From assembly GCA_016200225.1 (NCBI GenBank), contig JACQFD010000031.1, positions 1 to 61,843 on the forward strand: a DNA stretch of 61,843 bases, given 5' to 3'. Under the pieces are notes generated by a model that worked only from the letters and a program-made list of their open reading frames with translations, searched no databases and was not told the DNA's origin. This stretch comes from Planctomycetota bacterium. GTDB taxonomy: Bacteria > Planctomycetota > UBA1135 > JACQFD01. Both the position numbers and the translations under genes were made by a program. Positions 40,924-49,753 of this stretch are shown here, one piece after another (within the stretch, counting starts at the first letter, position 1; each line of letters starts with the position of its first letter).

Positions 40924-41823
40924 CTACTCGTTCTCGCCTCGTTTGAGGGATTCGCGAGCGAGTGCGAGAAACGAAGCGGGGCTGATTTCGGCGGCGCGGG
41001 AAGTTTCGCTGCTTCCGGCTCGCTTCAAAGCCCCCGACGTCATTGCGGCATCATTTCCAAAGAACGGCATCAAACGTCCCACGGCAAGTTTTCGTCGTTG
41101 TTGAAATACCGCGGCAATCAGTTTGCGAGCATGCGTCGCGACCGCGGAATCGAGTTCGACGCCCGTCGCAACGATCTCAATCAATGCCGAATCCACTTTG
41201 GGACGGGGTCGAAAAACCTGCGGCGGAACGATGCGAAGAATCCGGGCCTTCGCGCGCCACGCGAGCGCGATCGTTAGCGGTCCGTACTCGCCCGTTCCAG
41301 GCGGCGAGATCATCCGGTCCGCGACTTCCTTCTGAACGAGAACGACGGCGCGCCGCGGCGGCGGCGCGTGTTCGAATAAATTAACAATCAACGGCGCCGC
41401 GATCGAATAAGGAAGATTCGCGATCACCATCGCCGCCGAGACCGAATCGCCGGGCGCCCGGCAATCGACGAGCGTTTTTTGTATCATCGGATGCAAACCG
41501 TGGAGATCGCCGCCGAGCGCGTCGCCCTGCACGATTTGTATCGATTGAATTCCGGCCGTCGACTCGCGCAGAAAAGCCACGAGCCGTTTATCCAATTCGA
41601 CGGCTACAACACGGGATGCGACTTGTGCCAGCCGCATAGTTAACAATCCGGGCCCCGGACCGATTTCAATAATTGTAGCTCCCGGTTCGGGCGCCGCGTC
41701 GCGGACGATGGCGTCGAGCATGTTGCCGTCGATGAGAAAATTCTGGCCGCGCACGCCGGACGGTTTGAAATCGAGCGCGTCCAACCGCTCCTTCAGTTGC
41801 TTAAAATTCGGCGGCTCGATCAT
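40924..41823 (-). CDS. rsmA: 16S rRNA dimethyladenosine transferase
   Basis: 299 residues. SAM-binding GPGPGLLT near residue 55, acidic loop VVAVELDK, and the adenosine-methylation motif NLPYSIAAP are in place. The N-terminal GQNFLIDGNM is typical of RsmA/KsgA. It dimethylates two adjacent adenosines of helix 45 of 16S rRNA. Its ATG overlaps the stop of the preceding gene as TAATG, so the two are translationally coupled. Confidence 0.96.
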   Translation of the reverse strand: MIEPPNFKQLKERLDALDFKPSGVRGQNFLIDGNMLDAIVRDAAPEPGATIIEIGPGPGLLTMRLAQVASRVVAVELDKRLVAFLRESTAGIQSIQIVQGDALGGDLHGLHPMIQKTLVDCRAPGDSVSAAMVIANLPYSIAAPLIVNLFEHAPPPRRAVVLVQKEVADRMISPPGTGEYGPLTIALAWRAKARILRIVPPQVFRPRPKVDSALIEIVATGVELDSAVATHARKLIAAVFQQRRKLAVGRLMPFFGNDAAMTSGALKRAGSSETSRAAEISPASFLALARESLKRGENE

Positions 41824-42761
41824 TAATATTGATACGACAGGGCCGCCTCGACGAGCGTCCGAGTCTCGGGCCGCGTTTCGACGAGTTTTTCGAGCAGTTG
41901 CCTGCCCGAAGCGCCCGACTTCTTTAAGAAAATCGCGAGCGCCTGCACGCGCGTGTCGGACGGAAGCCCGGCGCGAAGCACTCGTTCTGTTATGAACGGA
42001 ATCGCGTCGGCCACGCAGCGGAATCCCACGTCGCCCGCCGAAAAATCATAACCAAAAACCAATTCGTCTTCGGCGGGGACGATGCGCACACGCCGTTCCG
42101 CGAACGACCCGCCCTTTACTATAATTCCTTCATCGTCAATGATCGCAATTTCGCCGACGTTGCCGGCCATATCGTATAAATGCAAAAAGGATTTTCCGTT
42201 TTCGAAGAATCCGACGGGCGTCGTGTGCCCGAGCCCGAGTTCGAGCGTGTTCGCGCGGAGGTTTTGCCAGACGCCGAACGGATAGCCGCCTTCGACGCCG
42301 TAGGAGGCCGCCGACTCCCACTCCATCCGCGTAGGGAGGCGCATGCCTCGCCACGCCGCGTAGCGATTCGCATCGCGAACATTAACAAATACGACGGGAT
42401 GCGCTTCGAGGCCCGCGGGGGGTTCGAGATCGCCCGACGGCGAACGCTTCCAATATTCGAGAAATCCGGCCTCCCCCGATTTGTATTTTTCACTTTTCAC
42501 GAATCGCGCGAACTCTTGATTTGTAACTTCCGTGATGCCGATAAAGATTCCCGCCGAGCCGCTCCGCTGCGACGGCGGAAAAGCGTCGGGTGGGACGAAC
42601 GCGACATCGGCAAGCAGATCGGTATTGATCGCCTGCGTGCAAGCGCAGGGCGCGGCCGCCAGCAGGATTCCCGCGGCGAAACGCAATAAATACAAAAAAG
42701 CGGCGAATCGCAACGATCCGCCGCTTTGAACCGAAAAAACGCGCGCCGCGCCGTTACTCAT
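41823..42761 (-). CDS. SUMF1/FGE-sulfatase-like domain protein
   Basis: About 312 residues. The start at the ATG of MSNGAARVFS is preferred. The frame stays open for 30 more codons upstream, but that part is pure 18-bp tandem repeat. A hydrophobic segment at about 18-35 looks like a signal peptide. The FGE-like domain contains EVTNQEFARFV, LPTRMEWESAA, YDMAGNVGE and GFRCVAD near the C-terminus. Only one cysteine lies in the core, so the two-cysteine copper site of active formylglycine-generating enzymes is incomplete. A binding or structural role is more likely. Unlike FGE, it has no sulfatase nearby. Its stop overlaps the rsmA start. Confidence 0.75.
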   Translation of the reverse strand: MSNGAARVFSVQSGGSLRFAAFLYLLRFAAGILLAAAPCACTQAINTDLLADVAFVPPDAFPPSQRSGSAGIFIGITEVTNQEFARFVKSEKYKSGEAGFLEYWKRSPSGDLEPPAGLEAHPVVFVNVRDANRYAAWRGMRLPTRMEWESAASYGVEGGYPFGVWQNLRANTLELGLGHTTPVGFFENGKSFLHLYDMAGNVGEIAIIDDEGIIVKGGSFAERRVRIVPAEDELVFGYDFSAGDVGFRCVADAIPFITERVLRAGLPSDTRVQALAIFLKKSGASGRQLLEKLVETRPETRTLVEAALSYQY

Positions 42762-42885
42762 TGTCGCGACGATAGACATTGTCGCGACGGAAAACACTGT
42801 CGCGACGATAGACATTGTCGCGGCGGAAAACACTGTCGCGACGGAAAACACTGTCGCGACTGAAAGAACTGTCGCGTCGGGGAAA
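42761..42885. repeat. Seven-copy 18-bp tandem array centred on GTCGCGAC
   Basis: The palindrome GTCGCGAC or a one-base variant recurs at 42763, 42781, 42799, 42817, 42835, 42853 and 42871, exactly every 18 bases. Spacers alternate between GATAGACATT and GGAAAACACT types. The array fills the space between the OmpA stop and the SUMF1-like start. It could be a multimeric operator or a slippage array. Confidence 0.85.
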
Positions 42886-42897
42886 TATTGTAAATAT

Positions 42898-43686
42898 TTA
42901 CTTTCCTTCGGTGCCGGGGCTCTTCGGCTCGGTCTCGACGCCGATCGCGCCGGCGGGAGCGTTCAATACTACAATATCAACTCGGCGATTCTGGCGCTTG
43001 CTTTCGGCGCTCGTACCCGTCGAACGCGGGCGATTCGGGCCGAAGCCCGCGATCGCGATGCGATTTTCGCCGAGCGGCGTCTTCGCTTTCTTCATGAAAA
43101 ATCCGGCCACTTCGAGAGAGCGCTCCGACGATAACTGTAAATTTCCAAGCGGGAATTCCTTGAGGTGGACTTTGACCGGATCGCTGTCGGTATGTCCGTC
43201 GATGCGAATGTTATACGGCGTCGGCGCCAGCTCGGTCGCGAGCTGGTTGAGAATCTCGGCCCCCTTCGATTTGATTTCTTTCTTGCCGGAATCGAACAAA
43301 ACGCCTTCCTTGATCTCGACGACCGTGCCCTCGGGCGTCTGAAAAACTGTTACATCGCCCGAATTGTTGCCCGAACTGGCTTCCTGACCAATGTTAGCAA
43401 GCCGTTTTTCGAGATCCGCGAGCTTCTCTAAATATTTCAATCGTTCGGTCGAAGCATCGGCGGCCATCTTGGACTTGTCGCCGAGTTCGTCGCGCAATCT
43501 TTGATTTTCGGCGGCGAGGCGGCGCCGGTCTTCTTCAAGATCCGTTTGATAACTCTTCGCGTTGGTCAGCGCCTCTTCATTTAATTTGCGCTGTTCCTTT
43601 TCGCGGTCGAGTTCCGCGCGTGTCACACACGACGGCACCAGCATCAATCCAAGGAACGCTACAATAATTAACGTCGATTTCTTCAC
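42898..43686 (-). CDS. OmpA/Pal-type peptidoglycan-binding lipoprotein
   Basis: 262 residues starting with GTG. The signal peptide ends in lipobox LVPSC (cysteine about residue 20). A coiled coil spans about 25-100. The OmpA C-terminal domain (about 115-245) shows the peptidoglycan-binding pattern: RIDGHTDSDPVKVH, LQLSSERSLEVAGFF and GFGPNRPRSTGTSAESKRQNRR-type NRRVDI. Such proteins tie the outer membrane to the cell wall. An outer membrane is therefore implied for this organism. It is flanked by the HTH membrane protein gene and the SUMF1-like gene. Confidence 0.9.
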   Translation of the reverse strand: MKKSTLIIVAFLGLMLVPSCVTRAELDREKEQRKLNEEALTNAKSYQTDLEEDRRRLAAENQRLRDELGDKSKMAADASTERLKYLEKLADLEKRLANIGQEASSGNNSGDVTVFQTPEGTVVEIKEGVLFDSGKKEIKSKGAEILNQLATELAPTPYNIRIDGHTDSDPVKVHLKEFPLGNLQLSSERSLEVAGFFMKKAKTPLGENRIAIAGFGPNRPRSTGTSAESKRQNRRVDIVVLNAPAGAIGVETEPKSPGTEGK

Positions 43687-43733
43687 GGGAATTCTCGGTC
43701 CGGGGATTTCACAATCCGAGGGATAAAGGGAAA

Positions 43734-43773
43734 CGCTCTGCTTGTCGCGGAACTTTCCGCAAGAAGCAGAGCG
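43734..43773 (-). terminator. Long hairpin upstream of the OmpA gene
   Basis: A 10-bp stem (CGCTCTGCTT with its complement) encloses a second short stem (GCGGA/TCCGC). On the minus strand the stem is followed by TTTCCCTTTATCC, a T-rich tail. It lies between the HTH gene stop and the OmpA start, so it probably ends the HTH transcript or attenuates OmpA. Confidence 0.65.
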
Positions 43774-43892
43774 ATGACTAAAACTAAAATTGCGAACTGA
43801 TATAAAGATTCGCGGCGCGAGAATTTACATCAGCAGATCGTTAATAAAAGGCCGGACGAACCGAAACGGGCGAATCGAATGTTAATAATTCG

Positions 43893-44429
43893 TTATTTAT
43901 TCAAAACGCCGGGAAGCGCGGAAGAAATGGCGCCCGCGGATCCCTTCACCGCATCGAACGCTGTGAAAATCGAGACGACCATCACGATGAGAGCCGCCAC
44001 GAGGAGTCCCTTCACCCATCCGGGCTCGCCGCCCGTTTCAACCGGAATCTCTTTCTTGCGGCGCGCCGGGGGCAGCGAAATCGGACGGTCCGCCGGTTTC
44101 TTCGCGGTCGAGCCGACCGTCGTGCGCGGCGTGGCGGACGTTTTCTTTTGCGCCGTCCGCTCGGTCATCGTCGGTTGCTCGGAAAGGGCGACGGTCGCCA
44201 TTCCCGGATCGTTCGACGCCTCGTCGTCTTCGAATACTAATTCTTCAGTCTGGCCGCCGCCGCCCGTGAGGCGTTCGCGAAGGCGATCCACGTCGTCCTT
44301 TTTCAGCTTCATCGAGCCGCTGTCGCGATAGGCCTTGATTTCGTTTTCGGAAATCAGACGCTTCAACTGCGCGTCCTCCAGTTTCAGTCTGCGGAGGGCT
44401 TCTTCAAATCCAATGTATTCGTCGGCCAC
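43893..44429 (-). CDS. HTH-type protein with C-terminal membrane anchor
   Basis: 178 residues. The N-terminal 55 residues look like an excisionase/MerR-type winged helix (YIGFEEALRRLKLEDAQLKR then ENEIKAYRDSGSMKLKKDD). A Thr/Pro/Lys-rich linker and a single helix (about 140-162, VKGLLVAALIVMVVSIF) follow. It may be a membrane-tethered DNA-binding protein, or the HTH-like part may bind protein instead. It precedes OmpA and follows a secreted-protein gene. Confidence 0.6.
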   Translation of the reverse strand: MADEYIGFEEALRRLKLEDAQLKRLISENEIKAYRDSGSMKLKKDDVDRLRERLTGGGGQTEELVFEDDEASNDPGMATVALSEQPTMTERTAQKKTSATPRTTVGSTAKKPADRPISLPPARRKKEIPVETGGEPGWVKGLLVAALIVMVVSIFTAFDAVKGSAGAISSALPGVLNK

Positions 44430-44619
44430 GGTGATTGATGTTGGGAAGATGGGAAAGGAATGAATCGGACCAAGCGCCTGAGGGGCATCGGTCGCTATGC
44501 ATCATTTTTAACGAAATTTCGACGCACAGAAAAGCATGGAATTTTGGTCGTCCAAGATTTTGGTTTCGAAGCCGGTATCCTGGAAGCGTCCGCGGTTCGA
44601 AGCAAGCGCCGCGAGGTTA

Positions 44620-45084
44620 TTACTTATCCGCGGGTTTGTTTCCCGCTTTCGCCGGAACCGCTTCGCCGTTTGTTCCGGACTTCTCCGGACTCGTGTCGTT
44701 CCAGCCCGATTTGCGGAATTGGGTTGCGAGATCGGAATACGAAAACTCCGAATCGTCATGATATCCCTCGAGGCGCAAATCGAAATCGATGCGCCTCGCG
44801 CCGACAAAATTGATGCGGCCGCCGCTGCGGCTGCCGCCGCGCGCTTCGTACACCGACAATTGCCGCGATTCTGTATCAATAATATAAAGTAAAGAAACGC
44901 CCTGCTGATAGGGCCCCGTGACGGCGATCATTTTACTATTCGAATTCGCGACGCCGTCCGGCGCGTTCGCGTAGAGAGGTGCGCCGCTGTGCAGACGCCC
45001 CGCGAGGTAGGCAACCGCGCCGACAAGTCCGATCAGGAGCGCGCGTTCGAGCGAAAGGCCTTGGATTCTCATTTTTTGAAACAT
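44620..45084 (-). CDS. Membrane-anchored protein of unknown function
   Basis: 154 residues. A hydrophobic segment at about 15-30 is followed by a compact region that looks conserved: TGPYQQGVSLLYIIDTES, QLSVYEARGGSRSGG and RRIDFDLRLEGYHDDSEFS. A lysine/glutamate-rich tail ends it. No domain name is known to me. It lies between the HTH gene and the histidine kinase, close to the pilus motor genes. The spacer 44430-44619 holds no gene. Confidence 0.6.
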   Translation of the reverse strand: MFQKMRIQGLSLERALLIGLVGAVAYLAGRLHSGAPLYANAPDGVANSNSKMIAVTGPYQQGVSLLYIIDTESRQLSVYEARGGSRSGGRINFVGARRIDFDLRLEGYHDDSEFSYSDLATQFRKSGWNDTSPEKSGTNGEAVPAKAGNKPADK

Positions 45085-45123
45085 TGGAAGTCCGATGATA
45101 GCGCCTCGATCGTGATTTGTAAC

Positions 45124-45175
45124 GAATTTACTCCGCCAAAATTTACACTGTCATCCAAAACTTACACTGTCAATC
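45124..45175. repeat. Two-copy 19-bp repeat after the histidine kinase
   Basis: The sequence CCAAAATTTACACTGTCAT is followed at once by the near copy CCAAAACTTACACTGTCAA, then by the kinase stop codon region. On the minus strand each unit carries a TGA, in the same context as the real stop. Confidence 0.65.
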
Positions 45176-46702
45176 GTCATCGAACGGCGGAAAACGCAGC
45201 GTCACGTCGCAGCCGCCTCCGGGCGCCGGGCCGATGGACACGCCGCCCCTGTGATTTTGTAATATACCAAATACGACCGTCAGCCCGAGTCCGGATCCCT
45301 TGCCCGGTTCTTTTGTTGTAAAGAACGGATCGAAGACGCGGTCGAGATTCTTAGGATCGACGCCCGCGCCGTTGTCGCGGACGATTGCCACCAATCCGTC
45401 CCTCGCGTTATTTTGAATGATGATCGCGACGCGCCCCTCGCCGCGCGCGGCGAACGCTGAATCGGCCGCGGCGCGCTCGGCAATGGCGTCGATCGCGTTC
45501 ATAATTAAATTTAAGAATACTTGCAACAATTCGCCGCGATTGCCGCGCACGCGGCCTCCTCCGGCGGCGGACGAAACTTCGAGCGCGATCGAATCGCGCC
45601 GCGCGCGGTGTTCCATCAGCGCGATCGCGTCCGCGACGGGTTCCGCGAGATCGACGGGTTCCAGCGTCGTCGGGCGCGGCGCCATCGTCAGGACGCGCCC
45701 GACGATGTCCTGGATTCTTTGCAAACCGTCGAGAACCAATTCATAATATTCCTCCCGCCGGTTGTCGGGAATTTTAGCATCGCGCAGCATGCGGACCGCG
45801 TTCATCAGGCCGCCGAGAGGATTATTAATTTCGTGGGCGATGCCGGCGGCGAGTTCGCCCATCGAAGCGAGGCGGCGTGTATTTAACAAATCGTGCTCGG
45901 CGCTTTTCGCGCGCGCGGCCGCGATCTCGCAGGCGCGCTCCAATTCCTGCCGGTGCTCGCGCAACGTGCGCAACATGGCCGCCATCGAATCGGCGAGTTC
46001 CTCCATTTCGTCGCCCGAACGCACGGGTTTTGGCACGGCCGCGAGGTCGCCGCGCGCGATGCGGCGGCTGACGCTCGCGAGATCGACGACCGGTTTCACG
46101 ACCGATTGATTGACGAGATAACCCACGAGCGTAGTTAATAAAATCGTACTCGCGAGAAATGTAATCAAAATTCCGACGGGCGACCATTCGCCCGAAAGCG
46201 GTTCTTTAAGAAAAAAGTACGCGCCGCCGATCGCCGTATTATTGGATATGACGGGAATCGCGACGCCGTTCAATTCCTCCAAAATTTGTTTACTACGAAT
46301 CGCGCGGTCGACGGAACGGACGACTTTCGATAAATCAAAATCCGCGCGCCGGCGCGCGATGCCGAGCGGATTCACGCAGAGTCCCGTCGCGACGCGCGGC
46401 CCCCCTTCGCCCACTTCGACGTTTTTTGTATCCAGAAAAACGGCGTCGCCGATGAGTCCCCAATGCGGCCACGAAAGCACCAATTCTAACAATTCCCTCG
46501 GCTGGCTCGGATCGCCGTTTTGTAGTTTCTCGTCGAGGAGCGCGGTGAGCAGCGGCGCGAACTCCTTGACCACGCCGAGGCTCGTTTCGCGCTCGCGCTG
46601 CGCCGCGCGGTGCGCGTCCTCGAGCACCTGCGCGCCGAGCACGCCAAAGACCGCCGCATTCGCAATCGCCAGCAGCAGAACGGCGCGATTGCGGAGACGC
46701 AT
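45170..46702 (-). CDS. Membrane sensor histidine kinase
   Basis: 510 residues. Transmembrane helices at about 7-24 and 177-198 enclose an extracytoplasmic sensor. A HAMP domain (about 200-250), the dimerisation helix with phosphoacceptor histidine (MGELAAGIAHEINNPLGG, near residue 300) and the ATPase domain follow: N-box RNAIDAIAE-like, G1 DNGAGVDP, F-box FFTTK, G2 GSGLGLT. It transfers phosphate to a response regulator, but no regulator gene is adjacent. It directly follows the pilC gene, so regulation of piliation or secretion is plausible. Confidence 0.9.
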   Translation of the reverse strand: MRLRNRAVLLLAIANAAVFGVLGAQVLEDAHRAAQRERETSLGVVKEFAPLLTALLDEKLQNGDPSQPRELLELVLSWPHWGLIGDAVFLDTKNVEVGEGGPRVATGLCVNPLGIARRRADFDLSKVVRSVDRAIRSKQILEELNGVAIPVISNNTAIGGAYFFLKEPLSGEWSPVGILITFLASTILLTTLVGYLVNQSVVKPVVDLASVSRRIARGDLAAVPKPVRSGDEMEELADSMAAMLRTLREHRQELERACEIAAARAKSAEHDLLNTRRLASMGELAAGIAHEINNPLGGLMNAVRMLRDAKIPDNRREEYYELVLDGLQRIQDIVGRVLTMAPRPTTLEPVDLAEPVADAIALMEHRARRDSIALEVSSAAGGGRVRGNRGELLQVFLNLIMNAIDAIAERAAADSAFAARGEGRVAIIIQNNARDGLVAIVRDNGAGVDPKNLDRVFDPFFTTKEPGKGSGLGLTVVFGILQNHRGGVSIGPAPGGGCDVTLRFPPFDDD

Positions 46703-46731
46703 TTTTATTTAATTAAGTAATGAATTCGAAT

Positions 46732-47892
46732 CTACTTATTCAGGTTGTCCATGATCTTCAACAACGGCAGGAAGAGCGCAACCACGATGAAACCGACCAC
46801 GCCCGCCATTAATATCAAAAGCGCCGGTTCGAAAATCTTAAAAACCGCCTCCAGCCGCCGGTTCACGTCCGATTCATAGGCATCGCCAACGCGCAAAAGC
46901 ATGCGATCGAGCTCGCCGGTCGCTTCGCCGACGCTCACGAGGTTGACGACGACGTCGTCGAAGACCTGGCTCTCCCCCATCGGGATCGCGAGCCCTTCGC
47001 CCTCGCGCACGCGCGCGCGAACGTCGTCGACGGCGTGCGCCACGCGGTCGTTGCCCATCGAGTTCTTAACAATATCGAGGCCCTCGAGGTGCGGCACGCC
47101 GCTTTGCACGAGCGTGCCGAACGTGCGCGCGAACCGGGCGATCAGGATTTTTCTTAATAATGCGCCGATGAGCGGAAGTTTCAGCGCGAACGCATGCATT
47201 CGATAACGATACTTATCCACGCGCCGCATCAATCCGAGATGGGCAAAATACAACGCCACGGGAATTCCAAAGAATAGATACCAATATTTAACGATCATTT
47301 TGCTCGTGTCGATGAGCGTCACGGTCTGCCACGGCAAGTCGACCTGCATGCTGTCGAAAATGATCTGAAACTTCGGAATGACGACAATAAAAATCACCGT
47401 CAGCAACGACGCGGCCACCACCAATATCACCGCAGGATAAATCGACGCGCCCTTCACCCGGTCGCGGATCATTTGTGATTTTTCAAGATAATCGGCGAGT
47501 TGATTCAAGATGCGATCGAGTTCGCCTGCCGCTTCGCCGGCTCGGACCATGTTGATATATAAACGATCGAATTGTTTACCGTGGCGCGCCATCGCTTCCG
47601 AAAGCGTCGTGCCCGTCGAGACGTCCTCGACGATGTGTTTCATAATTCTCTTCACGGGCCCGGAGCGCTGCTGCCCTTCCAGTATCGTGAGCGCTTTCAC
47701 AACCGGCAAACCTGCATCCGTCAGCGTCGCGAGCGTCCGCGTCAACGTCGCGAGATCGCGCGCCTTGATTTTGCCCCGGCTGAATCGTTCGCGAACGCCG
47801 ACGCGATCCGCCCGCGCCGCGGGCGCGGCCGATTCGGCGTCGTTTTTTGAAGCTTGTGCGAAATCGCCTCTGCGAATGATCTTCTCGGGCAT
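46732..47892 (-). CDS. pilC: Type IV pilus / type II secretion inner-membrane platform protein
   Basis: 386 residues with two T2SSF domains. Each is a bundle of helices with the pattern GLPVVKALTILEGQ...GTTLSEAMARHGKQF in the first and SGVPHLEGLDIVKNS...GEGLAIPMGESQVFDD in the second. Three transmembrane segments are present (about 150-175, 200-222, 355-380). It is the platform that couples the assembly ATPase to pilin. It follows pilB with a 75-base gap. Confidence 0.9.
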   Translation of the reverse strand: MPEKIIRRGDFAQASKNDAESAAPAARADRVGVRERFSRGKIKARDLATLTRTLATLTDAGLPVVKALTILEGQQRSGPVKRIMKHIVEDVSTGTTLSEAMARHGKQFDRLYINMVRAGEAAGELDRILNQLADYLEKSQMIRDRVKGASIYPAVILVVAASLLTVIFIVVIPKFQIIFDSMQVDLPWQTVTLIDTSKMIVKYWYLFFGIPVALYFAHLGLMRRVDKYRYRMHAFALKLPLIGALLRKILIARFARTFGTLVQSGVPHLEGLDIVKNSMGNDRVAHAVDDVRARVREGEGLAIPMGESQVFDDVVVNLVSVGEATGELDRMLLRVGDAYESDVNRRLEAVFKIFEPALLILMAGVVGFIVVALFLPLLKIMDNLNK

Positions 47893-47967
47893 GATTCTTT
47901 ATTTTAACAATAGTGGGATATAACAGTTATGTCTTCGGTGCGCGCGGTCGGAGTGCGGCGATAAACC

Positions 47968-49686
47968 TCAATTGACGCCCATGGTTTCGCGCAGGACCTC
48001 GTCGATCGTGGTCATGCCGTCGAGCGCGGCAATCAAGCCGGAGTCGCGAAGCGGCCGCATTCCCTGCGCGCGCGCGGCCTCGCGCAGGCGCTGCGTCGAC
48101 GCGTGGTCGAGCATCAACTGTCGAATTGTATCATTAACCGTCAGCATTTCGAACACCGCGAGCCGTCCTTTGTAGCCGGTGAAATGGCAACGATCGCAAC
48201 CCCGGCCCGACACGAATTTCGCGCCTTCGAGGCGATCCGCGTCGAGGCCGAGTTCGTGCAGGCGGTCCGTGTCGGGGAAAACGTCGACTTTACAATTCGA
48301 ACAGACGCGGCGCACGAGACGTTGTGCAATAATCGCCTCCAGCGTCGCCGATGTTAAGAATGGATCGATGCCGAGGTCGGTGAGGCGCGTGATCGCCGAC
48401 GGCGCGTCGTTCGTATGCAATGTGCTGAAAACGAGGTGGCCCGTGAGCGACGCCTCGATCGCGACCGTCGCCGTTTCGCGGTCCCGGATTTCGCCGACTA
48501 ATATAATATCCGGGTCCTGGCGCAGGATCGTGCGCAGGACGCGCGCGAAGGAAACGCCGATTTCATCGTTAATCGGAATTTGTACAATTCCCTCGAGATC
48601 GTACTCGACCGGATCTTCTGTAGTAATAATCTTCAGCGACGGATCGTTCGCGGCCGCGAGCATCGCGTAGAGCGTCGTCGTTTTTCCCGAACCCGTCGGC
48701 CCCGTCACGAGTACGATTCCGTGCGGCAGGTCGATCAATTGTTGTATACCTTTCCGCTCCTCCTCGCGCAGGCCGATTTTATTTAAACTCAATTGTACGA
48801 CCGTGCGGTCGAGCACGCGCATCACGCAGCTCTCTCCATACATCGTGGGGAGCGTGCTGACGCGCAAGTCTACAGATTTCCCTTCGACCGAAAGGGCGAT
48901 GCGCCCGTCTTGCGGAACGCGCGTTTCGGCAATATCCAAATCGGCCATGACTTTCACGCGCGCGATCAGCGCCGGCGCGAGGTAGGCGGGCGGCGCCTCG
49001 ATTTCGAACAATGCGCCGTCGACGCGATAGCGCACGCGAAAGGAATCTTCAAAGGGTTCGAGATGGATGTCGCTCGCCTGATCGCGTATCGCCTGTTGCA
49101 ATACTGCATTTAACAATCGAACGACCGGCGCCGATTTCGCGAGTTCCTTCGCGTCGGCGTTCGCTTGCAAACCTTTCGCGGCGGCAAGCGCCGCCTTGAG
49201 TCCCGTCGCTTCGGCCGGATAGGCGGACTCTACAATTTCCTTCAGCTTTTCCGGATCCGCGAACACGGCGCGGATCGGTTTGCCGACGAGGAATTGTAAA
49301 TCATCCAATACGGAAAGATTTGTAGGATCGCCAATGGCGACGACGAGTTCTCCCCCTTCGACGCGGAGAGGAAGGACGCGAAACGTCCGCGCCGTCGAAG
49401 CGTCGAGAAGCGCAAGCGTTTCCTGCGCAGGGCGGGCGTCGAGCGCGACCATTTCGAGCCCCGCCTGCGCGGCGAGCGCGGCCGTGATTTCGTGTTCTTT
49501 ACAAAAACCGAGATCGATCAGGCAGCGGCCGATCGGAACTCCCGGCCGCTCGCGCTGCATCGCGAGCGCTTCCTGAATCTGACCTTCGCGCGCGACGCCC
49601 TGCTTCTTGAGAATCTGTCCAAGCAATTCCCGCGACGCCGGAGGTGCGTTTTTATTGGATGGATTGCCGGTGGGCGGCGCGGGCAT
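47968..49686 (-). CDS. pilB: Type IV pilus / type II secretion assembly ATPase (copy 1)
   Basis: 572 residues. An N-terminal MshEN-type domain (about 15-150; REGQIQEALAMQRERPGVP) is followed by the GspE/PilB ATPase. Walker A GPTGSGKTTT, the Asp box, Walker B DPDIILVGEIRDRET and the His box HLVFSTLHTND are intact. A zinc site of four cysteines (CSNC and CDRC) marks the PilB/GspE type. It lies between pilT and pilC on the same strand. Confidence 0.92.
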   Translation of the reverse strand: MPAPPTGNPSNKNAPPASRELLGQILKKQGVAREGQIQEALAMQRERPGVPIGRCLIDLGFCKEHEITAALAAQAGLEMVALDARPAQETLALLDASTARTFRVLPLRVEGGELVVAIGDPTNLSVLDDLQFLVGKPIRAVFADPEKLKEIVESAYPAEATGLKAALAAAKGLQANADAKELAKSAPVVRLLNAVLQQAIRDQASDIHLEPFEDSFRVRYRVDGALFEIEAPPAYLAPALIARVKVMADLDIAETRVPQDGRIALSVEGKSVDLRVSTLPTMYGESCVMRVLDRTVVQLSLNKIGLREEERKGIQQLIDLPHGIVLVTGPTGSGKTTTLYAMLAAANDPSLKIITTEDPVEYDLEGIVQIPINDEIGVSFARVLRTILRQDPDIILVGEIRDRETATVAIEASLTGHLVFSTLHTNDAPSAITRLTDLGIDPFLTSATLEAIIAQRLVRRVCSNCKVDVFPDTDRLHELGLDADRLEGAKFVSGRGCDRCHFTGYKGRLAVFEMLTVNDTIRQLMLDHASTQRLREAARAQGMRPLRDSGLIAALDGMTTIDEVLRETMGVN

Positions 49687-49753
49687 TGGTTATGTTCGGT
49701 GAATTGATTTATTTTATTGTAACTAGAATTCGCGCAAAATTGTTAATTTATGA

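Noticed and set aside
42761..42851. Additional N-terminal coding (MFSVAT-like repeats) of the SUMF1-like protein
   Set aside because: The stretch is exactly the 18-bp tandem array, and a good signal-peptide start lies just after it.
42761..42885. CRISPR array
   Set aside because: Units of 18 bp repeat without unique spacers of 30 or so bases; no cas gene nearby.
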